Source: Gemmatimonadaceae bacterium (GTDB taxonomy: Bacteria > Gemmatimonadota > Gemmatimonadetes > Gemmatimonadales > Gemmatimonadaceae). From it: a stretch of DNA of 37,060 bases. The notes below the pieces were generated by a model. It saw only the letters and a program-made list of their open reading frames with translations. It ran no database searches and was not told the DNA's origin. The position numbers were made by a program, and so were the translations under genes. Of the stretch, positions 27,930 through 36,145 are shown piece after piece; the stretch's first letter is position 1, and every line of letters begins with the position of its first letter. The stretch is from positions 1 to 37,060 of the forward strand of contig JANYHT010000009.1 in assembly GCA_025358925.1 (NCBI GenBank). Direction: 5' to 3'.

Positions 27930-28763
27930 TTACTCGGGTTTCTTGCCCGCGTTCATGGCTTCGAACATCGAATCGATCTTCTTGTAGCCGGCCGGCACTT
28001 GAAAAATACTCGCATTAAATTTTTCGTTCTTGAAGTTTGACACGTTCATTGTTGTGGCGCGATTGCGTGCCTTTCCGCCCTCTCCCGATGCACTCGTGGT
28101 GACCATTCGGAGCATCACACCCGGCTTGAATTTCGCATACGCCGCGGTCGTCGCGTCTATCAATTCTTTCATCATGGCGTTCGTGCTCGCGGGATGTGAA
28201 CCAGGATTCAGATTGCCCGTTAACGCTGGTGCGATCCAAATTTCAGACACCGAGTGCTCTTTCGTGTCGCGGTTGTGACCGAGCATCGTCATGCGCATCG
28301 TGTAGCTCTGGGTGACACGGTATTTCAGCGTGGCGTATCCTTCAATCGTTTCGCCGACGCCCAGGTCTTCCACACTAACATGAACATCAACGACGGACAT
28401 TTTCGCCACGCCAGAAATCGCGCTCTCCATCTCAGTGGCGTCCGCGGCCATCTCCTTAGTATTCATTTCGTAGTACTGTTGTTTTGCCGGGTCGACAAAG
28501 GTGGTAATCCCGGTTGAGCCGACGGCGAGCATGTACGTGCCTTTGCCCATCATGCCACCGCGCGCCGGCGACTCGATGATGTCAATGCGAGTGAAATCCT
28601 TTTCCCAGCGTCCGTGCGATACCGCCATGACTTGCACGGTACCGTTGCGCGGATCTGTGCCGGAACTGGTGACGTCGTAGCTGTGGCCTTGTGCGCCAGC
28701 TGCACTGAGCGCGGGGGCGAGCGCAAACATCGCGGTGGCGGCGAATCGAGCGAGCTGATTCAT
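27930..28763 (-). CDS. Secreted DUF4412-like protein
   Basis: 277 residues from ATG 28763, chosen because AAGGA precedes it and it opens a signal peptide ending SAAGAQ; the frame is open to 28844. The mature part shows the pattern of DUF4412-type proteins: a stretch describing an exported beta-rich domain (GRWEKDFTRIDI, YMLAVGSTGITTFVDPAKQQ, YYEMN) and a C-terminal Lys-rich tail (FQVPAGYKKIDSMFEAMNAG). No enzymatic motif is visible. It is 28 bases downstream of the DUF3558-like lipoprotein gene on the same strand, so the two are likely one operon. It ends three bases from the BTAD regulator gene, which converges on it. Confidence 0.75.
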   Translation of the reverse strand: MNQLARFAATAMFALAPALSAAGAQGHSYDVTSSGTDPRNGTVQVMAVSHGRWEKDFTRIDIIESPARGGMMGKGTYMLAVGSTGITTFVDPAKQQYYEMNTKEMAADATEMESAISGVAKMSVVDVHVSVEDLGVGETIEGYATLKYRVTQSYTMRMTMLGHNRDTKEHSVSEIWIAPALTGNLNPGSHPASTNAMMKELIDATTAAYAKFKPGVMLRMVTTSASGEGGKARNRATTMNVSNFKNEKFNASIFQVPAGYKKIDSMFEAMNAGKKPE

Positions 28764-28791
28764 AATCGAAATCCTTGATGGTGAGTGAACG

Positions 28792-29406
28792 CTACAGCTT
28801 GGAGAGCGCGAGGCGGGCAATTTCCTTTTCCTTCGCAACCACACTGATGACGAACGTGCTATCCGTCATCAGTTTCATCATGTCCGCCGGATAGATCTGC
28901 ACCATCACGGAGTAGTCGCCCTTTCGTGCGGTGAGCAACAGCAGGTTCTGTGTCGCTTCGTCGCCGACACCCTCGACTGGTCCACTCCGCAACCCCGGCA
29001 TACTCGCGCCACCAAGAGTCTGACTCACCAGCGAGCCGCCCAGCTTCGCACCACCAATCATTGCCTTCTGCATCGTTGCATGCTCAGCGGCGTTTGAGTA
29101 GTCGCGCGGCGTGATCCAGGAGATGTTGAGCGAAATGCCGGCCGGATTCGTCGACGTTGTGTATTGGCACCCCGATTCACTCGCCTTGCCATCGTCATGC
29201 GACTCGGCGGTTGTGTAGACGTCGCCGGTGATTCGGTTGATCTCCTCCTTCGGCATCAACGTGCAGGCGGAAATCTTTGTTGCTGCGGACGCCTCGGCGG
29301 TCTTTTTTGATGCACTTGAGCCGCCGCAGGCGCCCAGCACCACGGCGCAGCCGAGCAACGCACGGCGGCAGATATCAGTCAGTACGGTTTTCGGTAGATC
29401 GTCCAT
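28792..29406 (-). CDS. DUF3558-like lipoprotein
   Basis: 204 residues from ATG 29406, preceded by GAGAAG; the longer frame to 29466 has no support. The lipobox is LGAC in a signal of the form RRALLGCAVVLGACGG. The core opening ISACTLMPKEEINRITGDV followed by GCQYTTS recalls DUF3558-type domains, which bind unknown ligands at the cell surface. The C-terminus (VISVVAKEKEIARLALSKL) is helical. It is the first gene of a two-gene minus-strand operon with the DUF4412-like protein. The function is unknown. Confidence 0.78.
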   Translation of the reverse strand: MDDLPKTVLTDICRRALLGCAVVLGACGGSSASKKTAEASAATKISACTLMPKEEINRITGDVYTTAESHDDGKASESGCQYTTSTNPAGISLNISWITPRDYSNAAEHATMQKAMIGGAKLGGSLVSQTLGGASMPGLRSGPVEGVGDEATQNLLLLTARKGDYSVMVQIYPADMMKLMTDSTFVISVVAKEKEIARLALSKL

Positions 29407-29489
29407 TTGTCTTCTCTCGGCGCGGTTGGTGAAACATCCAAACGTCTTGTCCGAGAAGTTTTGCATGGGCGTGTTACTTGGGCCGCATC

Positions 29490-29821
29490 ATTGTGTTACC
29501 GCCGTTAGTAACGCCGTTTGTAACGCCGTGCGAGCATCGATAGCCGGTATGGCCGACTCGGTACTCGCGCAATACGAAGTGTATCGCCGTACGCCCACGG
29601 GCTCACGACCTCGCTGAGGCCCCGATCTGCTGATGTCTGCGCGCAGCGTGCTCGCGCTTGCACGCATTTACGATGAACGCGCTGACACGGTGCGTGCGAT
29701 CGCCACGTACCGCGACTATGTAAAAAAATTCGAGCGAGCGGACCCCGAACTGCAGGTGCGTGTGCAGGCCGCGCAACGACGTCTCATGGAGTTGACGCCG
29801 GTTGAACGCGCCCGTCGTTGA
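29490..29821 (+). pseudogene. Remnant of a TPR C-terminal region, interrupted by an in-frame TGA
   Basis: One plus-strand frame reads MADSVLAQYEVYRRTPTG, meets a TGA at 29615-29617, and goes on in the same frame as GPDLLMSARSVLALARIYDE, ATYRDYVKKFERADPELQ and RRLMELTPVERAR. This is the usual last TPR unit of large kinase or BTAD/TPR proteins of this phylum; compare the end of the BTAD gene here (YETQGDTRRAILALQTV, ADASVQPDLADVRARL). The rest of such a gene is absent. The 62-residue frame from ATG 29633 is therefore unlikely to be a real gene. Confidence 0.65.
29494..29529 (+). repeat. Three tandem copies of a 12-base unit
   Basis: TGTTACCGCCGT (29494-29505), TAGTAACGCCGT (29506-29517) and TTGTAACGCCGT (29518-29529) follow each other directly at the left end of the TPR remnant. 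They mark the point where recognisable coding sequence stops. Confidence 0.7.
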
Positions 29822-29845
29822 ACGCGGAGCGTCGTCGTTGAGAGC

Positions 29846-30061
29846 TTATGCGGCGATCTCGATATACGTCGCCGCAGTCCCGCCTTCGGGGATGGGCGCA
29901 CCGTCGGCCCGCAGCCCGTCGACGTGAAACGCAATCGCCTCGCGCATCGCTTGCTCGGTCTCAAGTTGCGAGGCGCCAGTCGCGATACAGCCTGGAATAT
30001 CCGGCGAGTACGCGGAATAGCCCATCGACGTCGGCTCGAGAATGATCAGATACCGATGCAT
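29846..30061 (-). CDS. hicB: HicB-family antitoxin
   Basis: 71 residues from ATG 30061, with AGGAG about seven bases upstream. The HicB partial RNase H fold is clear: RYLIILEPTSMGYSAYSPDI, PGCIATGASQLETEQAMREA, then IAFHVDGLRADGAPIP. It lacks a C-terminal DNA-binding extension, as in the short HicB-like group. HicB neutralises HicA, an mRNA interferase normally encoded directly upstream. Here only a 23-codon tail of HicA is left upstream, so the antitoxin seems to have outlived its toxin or to act on a HicA encoded elsewhere. Confidence 0.88.
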   Translation of the reverse strand: MHRYLIILEPTSMGYSAYSPDIPGCIATGASQLETEQAMREAIAFHVDGLRADGAPIPEGGTAATYIEIAA

Positions 30062-30064
30062 GAT

Positions 30065-30142
30065 TTACTCCTGTCTGGGACGCTTGAGTCCTGCCTGTTG
30101 AAATACGCTATTCACCGTACCGGGCGCGAGGTCGTCGAGATA
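30065..30142 (-). pseudogene. C-terminal remnant of a HicA toxin gene
   Basis: The minus frame directly before hicB reads YLDDLAPGTVNSVFQQAGLK and stops at 30065. DLAPGTVNSVFQQAGL is the well-conserved end of HicA (usually DL-x-PGT-x-x-x-I-x-x-x-AGL). The preceding two-thirds, with the double-stranded RNA-binding-like fold and catalytic His, are absent: a stop lies at 30143-30145, which is also the stop of the ankyrin gene. The hicB ribosome binding site lies inside this remnant, preserving the operon layout. Confidence 0.7.
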
Positions 30143-31147
30143 CTACTTCGCCTTCGTTTTACGCGCCTCCAACGCCGCAACAAACGCATCATACCCAGGC
30201 TCCATCGGGCGCTGTTGCGACTGATACTCCCGCACGCCCTTCGCCAACTCGTCCTGCATCGTCCCTCCGTCTGACGCCGCAATGTCAGGGTCAACGCCCT
30301 GCTGCAAAAAGTACAACGCTTGAGGAAATTTCTTGAAGCGCACCATGTTGAACAGCGTGGTCTCACCGCGCTCGTTCACTACGTGTACATCCGCACCGTG
30401 TTGTACGAGTAGCTGTAATTTTGGTACGCTCAACTCGTAACTCATGATGACCGGATACCGATCACGACGCGCCTGCTGTTTGGCATCGGCACCAGCATCC
30501 AATGCAATGGCTGCGATCTCGAAAAATTTGTCGGGCACGCCCGTAATGGCTTCGAAACTCCAGTCTTCACCAACGTGCTTCGCATCGGCGGCGTATGGCG
30601 CACCGTTGTGCAACAGTATGCGAAGCGCCGCGACTTTGTCTATCGTGCCCTCGTAGTCCATTGCCCGCGTTGCCGCAAAACCCAACAGAGTCGCACCGGC
30701 ACGATCACGCTCCGTATAGTTCAGCGCGGTGCCGTTGGCCTTGTACGACGACAGCAACGTTTGCAGCGCGGTTGTGTCGCCGGCATCAATAGTTTTTGCA
30801 ATTGAGTTCAGCGTTGCATCAGTAAATTGCCCATGTTCGGCGTTCTGTGCGTCGACCTGCGCATTCTCGCGCATCTGCTTGAGTCGGCCCTGCGCGAGCA
30901 AAATGAAGGGCAGCGCGACCATCACCGTGCCGCTCAACGTTCCGAATTTTGAACCCGATTTTGTACTCCAGTACAACAACCCACCCGCTGCCAGCAGAAT
31001 CGGGAGCAGCATCAGACCCCAACCGCGACCCAGTCCGCGCCCAGCCGCGTCAGTGCCCGCGTCACGAATAACAAGGAGCGCAACAACAAAGGCCGTGTCG
31101 AGTGCGAAACAAATCCATCCGAGAATCGAAATAATCTTGAATATCAT
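30143..31147 (-). CDS. Membrane protein with ankyrin repeats
   Basis: 334 residues from ATG 31147. Three transmembrane helices lie at about 3-27, 42-60 and 70-88 (LMLLPILLAAGGLLYW; TVMVALPFILLAQG). From residue 110 on there are ankyrin-like helical pairs (AALRILLHNGAPYAADAKH, FEIAAIALDAGADAKQQ, LQLLVQHGADVHVVNERGET, ALYFLQQGVDPDIAAS). Ankyrin repeats bind other proteins; the membrane part anchors them at the inner face. Only two bases separate it from the upstream secreted-protein gene, so the two form an operon. The partner is unknown. Confidence 0.85.
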   Translation of the reverse strand: MIFKIISILGWICFALDTAFVVALLVIRDAGTDAAGRGLGRGWGLMLLPILLAAGGLLYWSTKSGSKFGTLSGTVMVALPFILLAQGRLKQMRENAQVDAQNAEHGQFTDATLNSIAKTIDAGDTTALQTLLSSYKANGTALNYTERDRAGATLLGFAATRAMDYEGTIDKVAALRILLHNGAPYAADAKHVGEDWSFEAITGVPDKFFEIAAIALDAGADAKQQARRDRYPVIMSYELSVPKLQLLVQHGADVHVVNERGETTLFNMVRFKKFPQALYFLQQGVDPDIAASDGGTMQDELAKGVREYQSQQRPMEPGYDAFVAALEARKTKAK

Positions 31148-31149
31148 TT

Positions 31150-31827
31150 TTACTTTGCCTTAGCTGCAGCCGGTGAGGCCAGCAGCTGCAGCGTCATTTC
31201 ATCAAACAGAGGTGTATCCTGACCAACGCGCACAAACAGCACACGTCGAACGGCGCTCGTTGGCCACACTGCAAAATATTGCTGACCATCTGGTGCCATT
31301 CCCCAATCGCCACACGGCGGATCCGGCACTTCGTTGGGATCTTGTTTCGCCTTGAGCAATTTCTCATATGCCGCATTGGGCACAAACGTCAATCGTTTCA
31401 TACCGACGGGTGCCTTATCCAGCGTGTACGGCGCCATCACACACTTATCACGAATGGCCTCCGTCGTATGCGCGAAATAGACGCGTCGTACGCCCGCATC
31501 CGTCGTCTCATTGGGCTGCAACGCAAACGATTCGATCAGGGTATCTGCCGTTGCGCCACCATCACTGTACTGCTGCATGAGCGCATGGCCTTTGATGAAC
31601 AAATGAATTGTGCGCGTGCCGTAGTCGCACCGTTCCACCCACGCGGCAAACCCGGCGATTTTATCAGACACGCGTTCCCACTTGCACCCTTTGTCCGACG
31701 CGCGCGACGGTGCAGCGGTTTGTGCACTCGCTGTTTTTGTCGACGCCATGACGGCACTCAGCGTCAGCAGCGCGCAGAATACTGTTGCTAGTACAGTGTT
31801 ATTCCGATGTTGATCAACTGCTCGCAT
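31150..31827 (-). CDS. Secreted protein of unknown function, upstream of the ankyrin gene
   Basis: 225 residues if ATG 31827 is used; this start opens a signal peptide (VLATVFCALLTLSAVMA, cleavage near ASAQT), whereas the longer frame to 32043 has an Arg-rich unlikely start. No strong ribosome binding site is seen. The mature protein has four cysteines that could form disulfides (GCKWERV, WVERCDYG, KCVMAPY, PPCGDWG) and no known catalytic motif. I do not recognise the family. It is the first gene of the two-gene operon with the ankyrin membrane protein, two bases apart, and may provide its periplasmic partner. Confidence 0.75.
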   Translation of the reverse strand: MRAVDQHRNNTVLATVFCALLTLSAVMASTKTASAQTAAPSRASDKGCKWERVSDKIAGFAAWVERCDYGTRTIHLFIKGHALMQQYSDGGATADTLIESFALQPNETTDAGVRRVYFAHTTEAIRDKCVMAPYTLDKAPVGMKRLTFVPNAAYEKLLKAKQDPNEVPDPPCGDWGMAPDGQQYFAVWPTSAVRRVLFVRVGQDTPLFDEMTLQLLASPAAAKAK

Positions 31828-32152
31828 TGCGGACGCTGCGTCTGGGTGAATGACGCGAGTGCGCGTCAGATGGACGAAGCTACTGCGTGAGTGCGCCACC
31901 GCCACCCTGTGCATCCCATTCACAGAGACGCACGCAAAAGCGGAGCACAATGTGCGACTCATATTTTTGCGTCGCGTCATTTTACGTTCCGTCAGCACGG
32001 CGACGTTCAAACACGAGACGACGTAGTGCCGCCAGTTCTGCACTCCGAAAGCCGCGGGATTCGGCGAGCGTGACGTCCGAGCGGAGGTGCTCCAAACATC
32101 GCGTGATCCCCTTTACAAAAACACTCTCTGAGCAGAACGACGCAAAACGATT
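31828..32152. other. Intergenic region with no supported gene
   Basis: These 325 bases hold only short frames without family features (including the N-terminal extension of the secreted-protein frame). No attC-like boxes, hairpin terminator or tRNA is visible. It should contain the promoter of the minus-strand ankyrin operon. Confidence 0.5.
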
Positions 32153-32488
32153 TCAGTGCTTGCGCCCCACTCCAATCACGAATTCACCGGGGATTGCGTA
32201 TCCGTCACCGCGGCGGAAGGCGTCGATCGAGGCCAAGTACTCGACGCGTACCTCATCCTTAACCTGTTCGTCGAAGCGGGAGTAGGCCAAAGCAACGGGG
32301 CCGCCGTCAAAGGCCGCACCGCACGCGTCGTCAGCAGAGGCGTACATCAACCGCGTCTCGAGCCGTTCCGTCGTCACCTGCGTAAGCCCCGCCGCCTCCA
32401 TTTCCCAGTGCAGGGCGTCGTCGCCGCCGAGTCGGTAGAACATAGGGCAAACCTCCGACGCGACGCGCGCATCGACGAATCGCTTCAC
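32153..32488 (-). pseudogene. C-terminal fragment of a SAM-dependent methyltransferase
   Basis: The frame reads FVDARVASEVCPMFYRLGGD, LHWEMEAAGLTQVTTERLE, then ASADDACGAAFDGGPVALAY and DGYAIPGEFVIGVGRK before the stop at 32153. This is the final third of a class I methyltransferase of the UbiE/ubiquinone type, where the residues after VCPMFYRLG follow the SAM-binding core. The core itself (the glycine-rich first strand) is missing. Upstream, another frame (FIDLRATAQGEAIRR) suggests further coding debris and a frameshift. It probably has no activity. Confidence 0.6.
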
Positions 32489-32741
32489 CCTGCGCGGTCG
32501 CACGCAAGTCGATGAATAGTGGAAACTCTGTTGTCTGGTGCACAACATTTTTAACTTGCACATGCGGGCTACGCGGCGTAAACGGTGCAGGCGTGACGTG
32601 CGCATTGGTGCGCCAATCGCCGTTTCGCAGGCTGCGCGGATGCAGGATGCAATTACTTAATCTTTTCCACTCAGTGTCTCAAAATCGTTGACAGGTTCCG
32701 TGAAGGCCGTCGAAGAGTCCAACAGCTGGATGTCTGCGGCT

Positions 32742-32855
32742 GCTCGCTAACCGCCGCGTTCTGCTGCAGGGTCTTGCAACAGGATGCACGCAGCGAGCGA
32801 AGCGAGGGAGCGTGCAGTCGTTGAAAGCCCTGCCGGCAACGCGAGGTTAGCGAGC
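32742..32855 (-). repeat. attC site of an integron cassette array (site B)
   Basis: An exact 11-base inverted repeat, GCTCGCTAACC at 32742-32752 and GGTTAGCGAGC at 32845-32855, encloses a long imperfect stem: CGCGTT, GCAGGG and TGCACGC on the left pair with AACGCG, CCCTGC and GCGTGCA on the right, around an 18-base loop with unpaired bases between blocks. On the minus strand the outer boxes are CGCTAAC and GTTAGCG (AAC and GTT cores as in attC). The inner boxes match site A (GCGTTC-N-GCTGCAG; GCAACG-N4-GTTAG). It follows the Ig-like lipoprotein stop by about 90 bases. The R boxes deviate from the strict RYYYAAC/GTTRRRY consensus. Confidence 0.65.
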
Positions 32856-32948
32856 ATTCGCCGCGCCCTTGAGCGCGGATGCGGGCCGCACGTGCGACAG
32901 TCGTCGCGATTTGAGCACTTGGGGCGTCAATCGCTGTGCGCACTCCGG

Positions 32949-33353
32949 TTACGGCACCACCGTCACAGTGACTGTGACTATGCCTACGACCGGGTCGGTG
33001 CTGATGACGTTCAAGCTGGTGAGGCCCTGCACCGTCGCGGTGCCAGCCGCCAAGCCGGTGGTACGCCCGGTCGCCGAGTCGACGCGCACAACGGCGGCGT
33101 CGGGGGTTCTCCACGACCAAGCTTCCGACCTATTTTTGTCGCGGCAGGGACTCGCGTCTGTAGCGACTGGCGTGAAGGACTGACCGACTCGCAGGGTTGT
33201 TGTTCGAGGGTCGACACGGAGCAGAATGCTCGTCTCACACCCACATGCCGTCGTTGCGAGCGCGAGCGCACTTAGCGCTCCGGTAGCAAACGACCGTTGG
33301 CTAATCGACCATCGAGACGTGGCGCTTGCAATGCATAGGTTCGACAGCATCAT
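32949..33353 (-). CDS. Lipoprotein with bacterial Ig-like (BIG2) domain
   Basis: 134 residues from ATG 33353 (a second ATG follows directly); GGAGAG is about nine bases upstream. A signal peptide with lipobox TTAC leads to an Ig-like domain of the BIG2 type: LLRVDPRTTTLRVGQSFTPV, WSWRTPDAAVVRVDSATGR, TTGLAAGTATVQGL and the ending VTVTVTVVP. Such domains mediate adhesion or simply form spacer units at the cell surface. The gene is followed by attC site B, so it is the best example of a cassette gene in the window. The function is unknown. Confidence 0.8.
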   Translation of the reverse strand: MMLSNLCIASATSRWSISQRSFATGALSALALATTACGCETSILLRVDPRTTTLRVGQSFTPVATDASPCRDKNRSEAWSWRTPDAAVVRVDSATGRTTGLAAGTATVQGLTSLNVISTDPVVGIVTVTVTVVP

Positions 33354-33495
33354 GGGCGGTGCTCTCCATGCGTGGAAACCGGATGTGTTGGGCATTGGGT
33401 GGCACCCGCAAATGCAGATCGCGTACGGTTACGTCACCAGTGCCGAAGCCAGGAACATCACCGGGCGCGTCGTGGAAAAACGACGTTCCCTTGCG

Positions 33496-35199
33496 TTACG
33501 GAGCGAGCCAAAAGTTGATGGAATTAGACGTCGCACCCGACTCGGTGGCGCTCATCGGCCGCACCTGATACTTGATGTAGCCTTCGGTGGAAAACGTCGG
33601 TGTGCTCGCACCGGTGTACGCGTCGACCGAAAGATTTGGATCGATGAACGTGTTGGAATTGACAATGAACAACTCCCAACCGTTGGATCCCGCGCCGGAC
33701 GCGTAGCGATACCATTGGCGGTACACGCGATATAGGTCGCCCCCGCTACCGACGCCCAGGCCACCGTTGGCACTTGTCCGGCCAGACTTCCAGAAATGAC
33801 AGGAGTCGTCAGCGTCGCGGCACGTCTGGCGTCGAGCCCAGCGCCCAATTCACTAACAATGCTCGAGTATTTAGAGACGACGAGTCCTTGGTACCGAACC
33901 GAGGTGATGCCTGCGAGGGTTACTCTCGAGTCGCCTTCCGTATGGATGTAGAACACCGGCCCACCGCTGTCGCCTAGGTCGGTCAGCGCATCCGCTTTGT
34001 ACGCACACTTTATTGGCGCGGCAGGACCCGGCGCGTTGTTCGAATTCTGGCTGGACACAATATCAAAGCAAGTACTATTGATTGCCCCCCATGTCCATCC
34101 AGTTGTCATGCCGACTTTGTCGACCGCAAGGCCAGCGTAGAGATTGTTTTGTTCGACCGCGTCGACGACCCAGTAGGGATTGAGCTGGTCCCAATCTGTC
34201 GTGGTGGGCAAACCATAGGTGCCGCCCCCGTTCCGCACTTGCGTTCGCGCGAGGAGCCCGACTTCCGCGCTAACGTTGGGAGCCAAGCTGAACAACGCGG
34301 CGTCGCTGTTGCGACACCAAAACCAAGGCAGAAAATATACCGAGCACGAAAATCCGACTGGATCCAGTATTTCGGTACCAATGAGGTTTGAGCCAGTAAA
34401 CGGCTGGAACACGTTCGCGCCGTCCAGGAAGTACTTGATTCCGGTGCAGTGCGAGGCGGTGACAAATCTTGTCGTCCCCGCGAGCTTCGCGAGAAAGCCA
34501 AGCGTGCATCCTCCTGCGTATTGCCCCGAGCTCCAGCCGATCGAGACACCTCCGACAAGCGGCGACGCAACGGAGTTGATGTTCGGTGGCGCCATCTTGG
34601 CGCGTCTAACTCGCATGTCCTCGATTCGTGCAGCTGGTTGAAGTAGGACGGCCTCCGGATCGACCCCCAGTGTTTCAATGGCCCGCCGTGCTGATGCAGG
34701 ATCCCCATCGACATCAAGGCGCACCCGAATGGTGATTTCGTCAACGTCGAGCGCTCGGATGCCCACGAATTTGTTCTCAACCGCATATGCAAAGAGTCGT
34801 TCTCGCCACAACGACAGTTGGCTAAATGTGTACTTGCCGCGCTCCCGTCACGATCACTGGAACCTTTCCTCTTGCGCCGAGCATGCGACCACTGCTGAAC
34901 TGTTCACGAACCGCCGCAATGGCATTTGCCTCTTGAACAGATGATGTAACCCATACATGCAATGTTCCCTTGCTGTCCGCGAAGTATCCGCCGAACCCCG
35001 GTGCCGCAAGCTCAACGTCAGCGAGATAGGCTTCCTCGGCGCGCGATTCGCCAACAGGCGCCGCAGTTACGGCAGCTGCTGCTTCGCGCGGCGCGGCACT
35101 CTCGCTTGGGAATCGGTCGCGGCAGGCGACCACGAAAACCGCCGCTAGAACAGCTACGCCACGCAGTCGTTGCCGTGCTCTTTCAGTCTTCCTATTCAT
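33496..35199 (-). pseudogene. S1 trypsin-like lipoprotein protease with Fn3-like tail, broken by two frameshifts
   Basis: Three frames together spell one protein of about 565 residues. ATG 35199 starts a lipoprotein signal (VAVLAAVFVVACRD) and a pro-region (APGFGGYFADSKGTLHVWV) that stops at 34822. The next frame, 34811 to 33552, continues the pro-region (YTFSQLSLWRERLF) and carries the trypsin fold with His (TASHC), Asp (NSDAALF) and Ser (GDSGGP). The C-terminal Fn3-like domain begins in that frame (TPVISGSLAGQVPTVAW) and ends in a third (YRQWYRYASGAGSNGWELF) at 33496. The shifts lie near 34820 and near 33730 (a CGCG dinucleotide). With intact catalytic residues, sequencing error is as possible as real decay. 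Confidence 0.75.
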
Positions 35200-35640
35200 G
35201 GATTCACCCTCAATCGAGTGGTCAGTGCCGGCGCACGACACGGTCTACAGGGACCTGACACGTGCTCAATGTTGTCCCTCCTAACGACAACGTGTGCGAC
35301 TCCATCCCACGCTGCGCGTATTTTGAATGTGCGTGCGGCGTGCGCGAGCGACAAATGCAGAATGTGACGCACGTCCGACAAGCTGCGGTCGCCGTGAGGC
35401 AGCAGGAGTACCGTGCCAGCGCAATGCATCCCTGGCGATTCGCCAACACTGCGAATGCCGAACTGTTGCATGCTGCCAGCCCATTCGCTTGGGCCACATG
35501 GATCTCCAATTAGGTTGCCGGCGTGGCATGGGCAGCAATCGCGCATTCAGGTGATGCTATGCAATAGTTGCGAGTTTGAAGTCCGTCATGTTCGGATCCT
35601 CGTCTACAGTATGCTCTCACAGCCGATTCGTAGCGCAAGG
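35200..35640. other. Region without a recognised gene inside the cassette array
   Basis: A minus frame at 35196-35546 (116 codons) is open and includes HCAGTVLLLPHGDRSLSDVR, but I see no family, no convincing ribosome binding site and no signal peptide. No clear attC site was found, although GCAAGGCTAGCG near 35637 faintly resembles the inner right half of sites A and B. The region probably holds decayed cassette material and the promoter of the protease gene. Confidence 0.4.
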
Positions 35641-36141
35641 CTAGCGTGCTGGCGGAAGGGGTAGCGTAACGTCATAGCGGAGCGGCGAATCACCCGGCTG
35701 CTGGACCAGCAAATGTACCGTGCGCGGGGGTGTGTTCGGGATTGAATCCACGTACTTCAGCAAGTACGGGCTCTGAAGGCAGTTACCGTTGTCCTGTCGC
35801 CCAATGAACCTGACCCGGAGCGTGTCGGCTTGCAATTGCTCTCGCTCAACTCTGACGAGCAATGCGCACGAGTTGCCGCCGATCACTCCAAAATAGGTCG
35901 CCTTGACCGCACCGTTGGCCTGCGCTGGAGGCGCCACCGCGACGCTATCTACTCGCACCACATACTCGCTGCTCGAGTTGAGTCCACATCCGCCGAGTGT
36001 GGCGCAAAGGCAGACGAGAAGCGCAGTACGGCGCTTCGACTTCTGGCCAGTCGCAGTTGCAATCTGGGCACTAAGCGGTGCGGAGCACCGCGAAGTGACA
36101 CAGCGTACCTCAATGCCTTTGTCTGCAGCAACGCTCGTCAT
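35641..36141 (-). CDS. Small lipoprotein with an unusual N-terminal extension
   Basis: 166 residues. The only start codon in frame is ATG 36141, which overlaps the DUF4926 stop by four bases (ATGA). A 38-residue stretch precedes a normal lipoprotein signal (SKRRTALLVCLCATLGGCG), which is abnormal for a lipoprotein. The mature part is unrecognised: YVVRVDSVAVAPPAQANG, VRVEREQLQADTLRVRF, LVQQPGDSPLRYDVTLP, with two cysteines that may pair. The extension coincides with a degenerate attC-like sequence (36045-36145), so I suspect that the original start was lost and the present frame was created by cassette insertion. Confidence 0.65.
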   Translation of the reverse strand: MTSVAADKGIEVRCVTSRCSAPLSAQIATATGQKSKRRTALLVCLCATLGGCGLNSSSEYVVRVDSVAVAPPAQANGAVKATYFGVIGGNSCALLVRVEREQLQADTLRVRFIGRQDNGNCLQSPYLLKYVDSIPNTPPRTVHLLVQQPGDSPLRYDVTLPLPPAR

Positions 36142-36145
36142 GCCG
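36045..36145 (-). repeat. Degenerate attC-like sequence (site C), weak
   Basis: The right half on the plus strand, GCAGCAACGCTCGTCATGCC (36126-36145), aligns with site A (GCAACG-N4-GTTAGGC) and site B (GCAACG-N4-GTTAGCG), with GTCATGC in place of the GTT box. To its left is a strong hairpin, GCGGTGC-GGA-GCACCGC. A matching left half with an AAC box is not evident. It lies exactly at the end of the DUF4926 gene, where the attC of that cassette would be expected. I regard it as a decayed site. Confidence 0.35.

Noticed and set aside
32742-32855. Interpretation as an intrinsic terminator
   Set aside because: The stem is over 40 base pairs long with regular bulges and no T-tract, and its inner boxes match those of site A, which favours attC.
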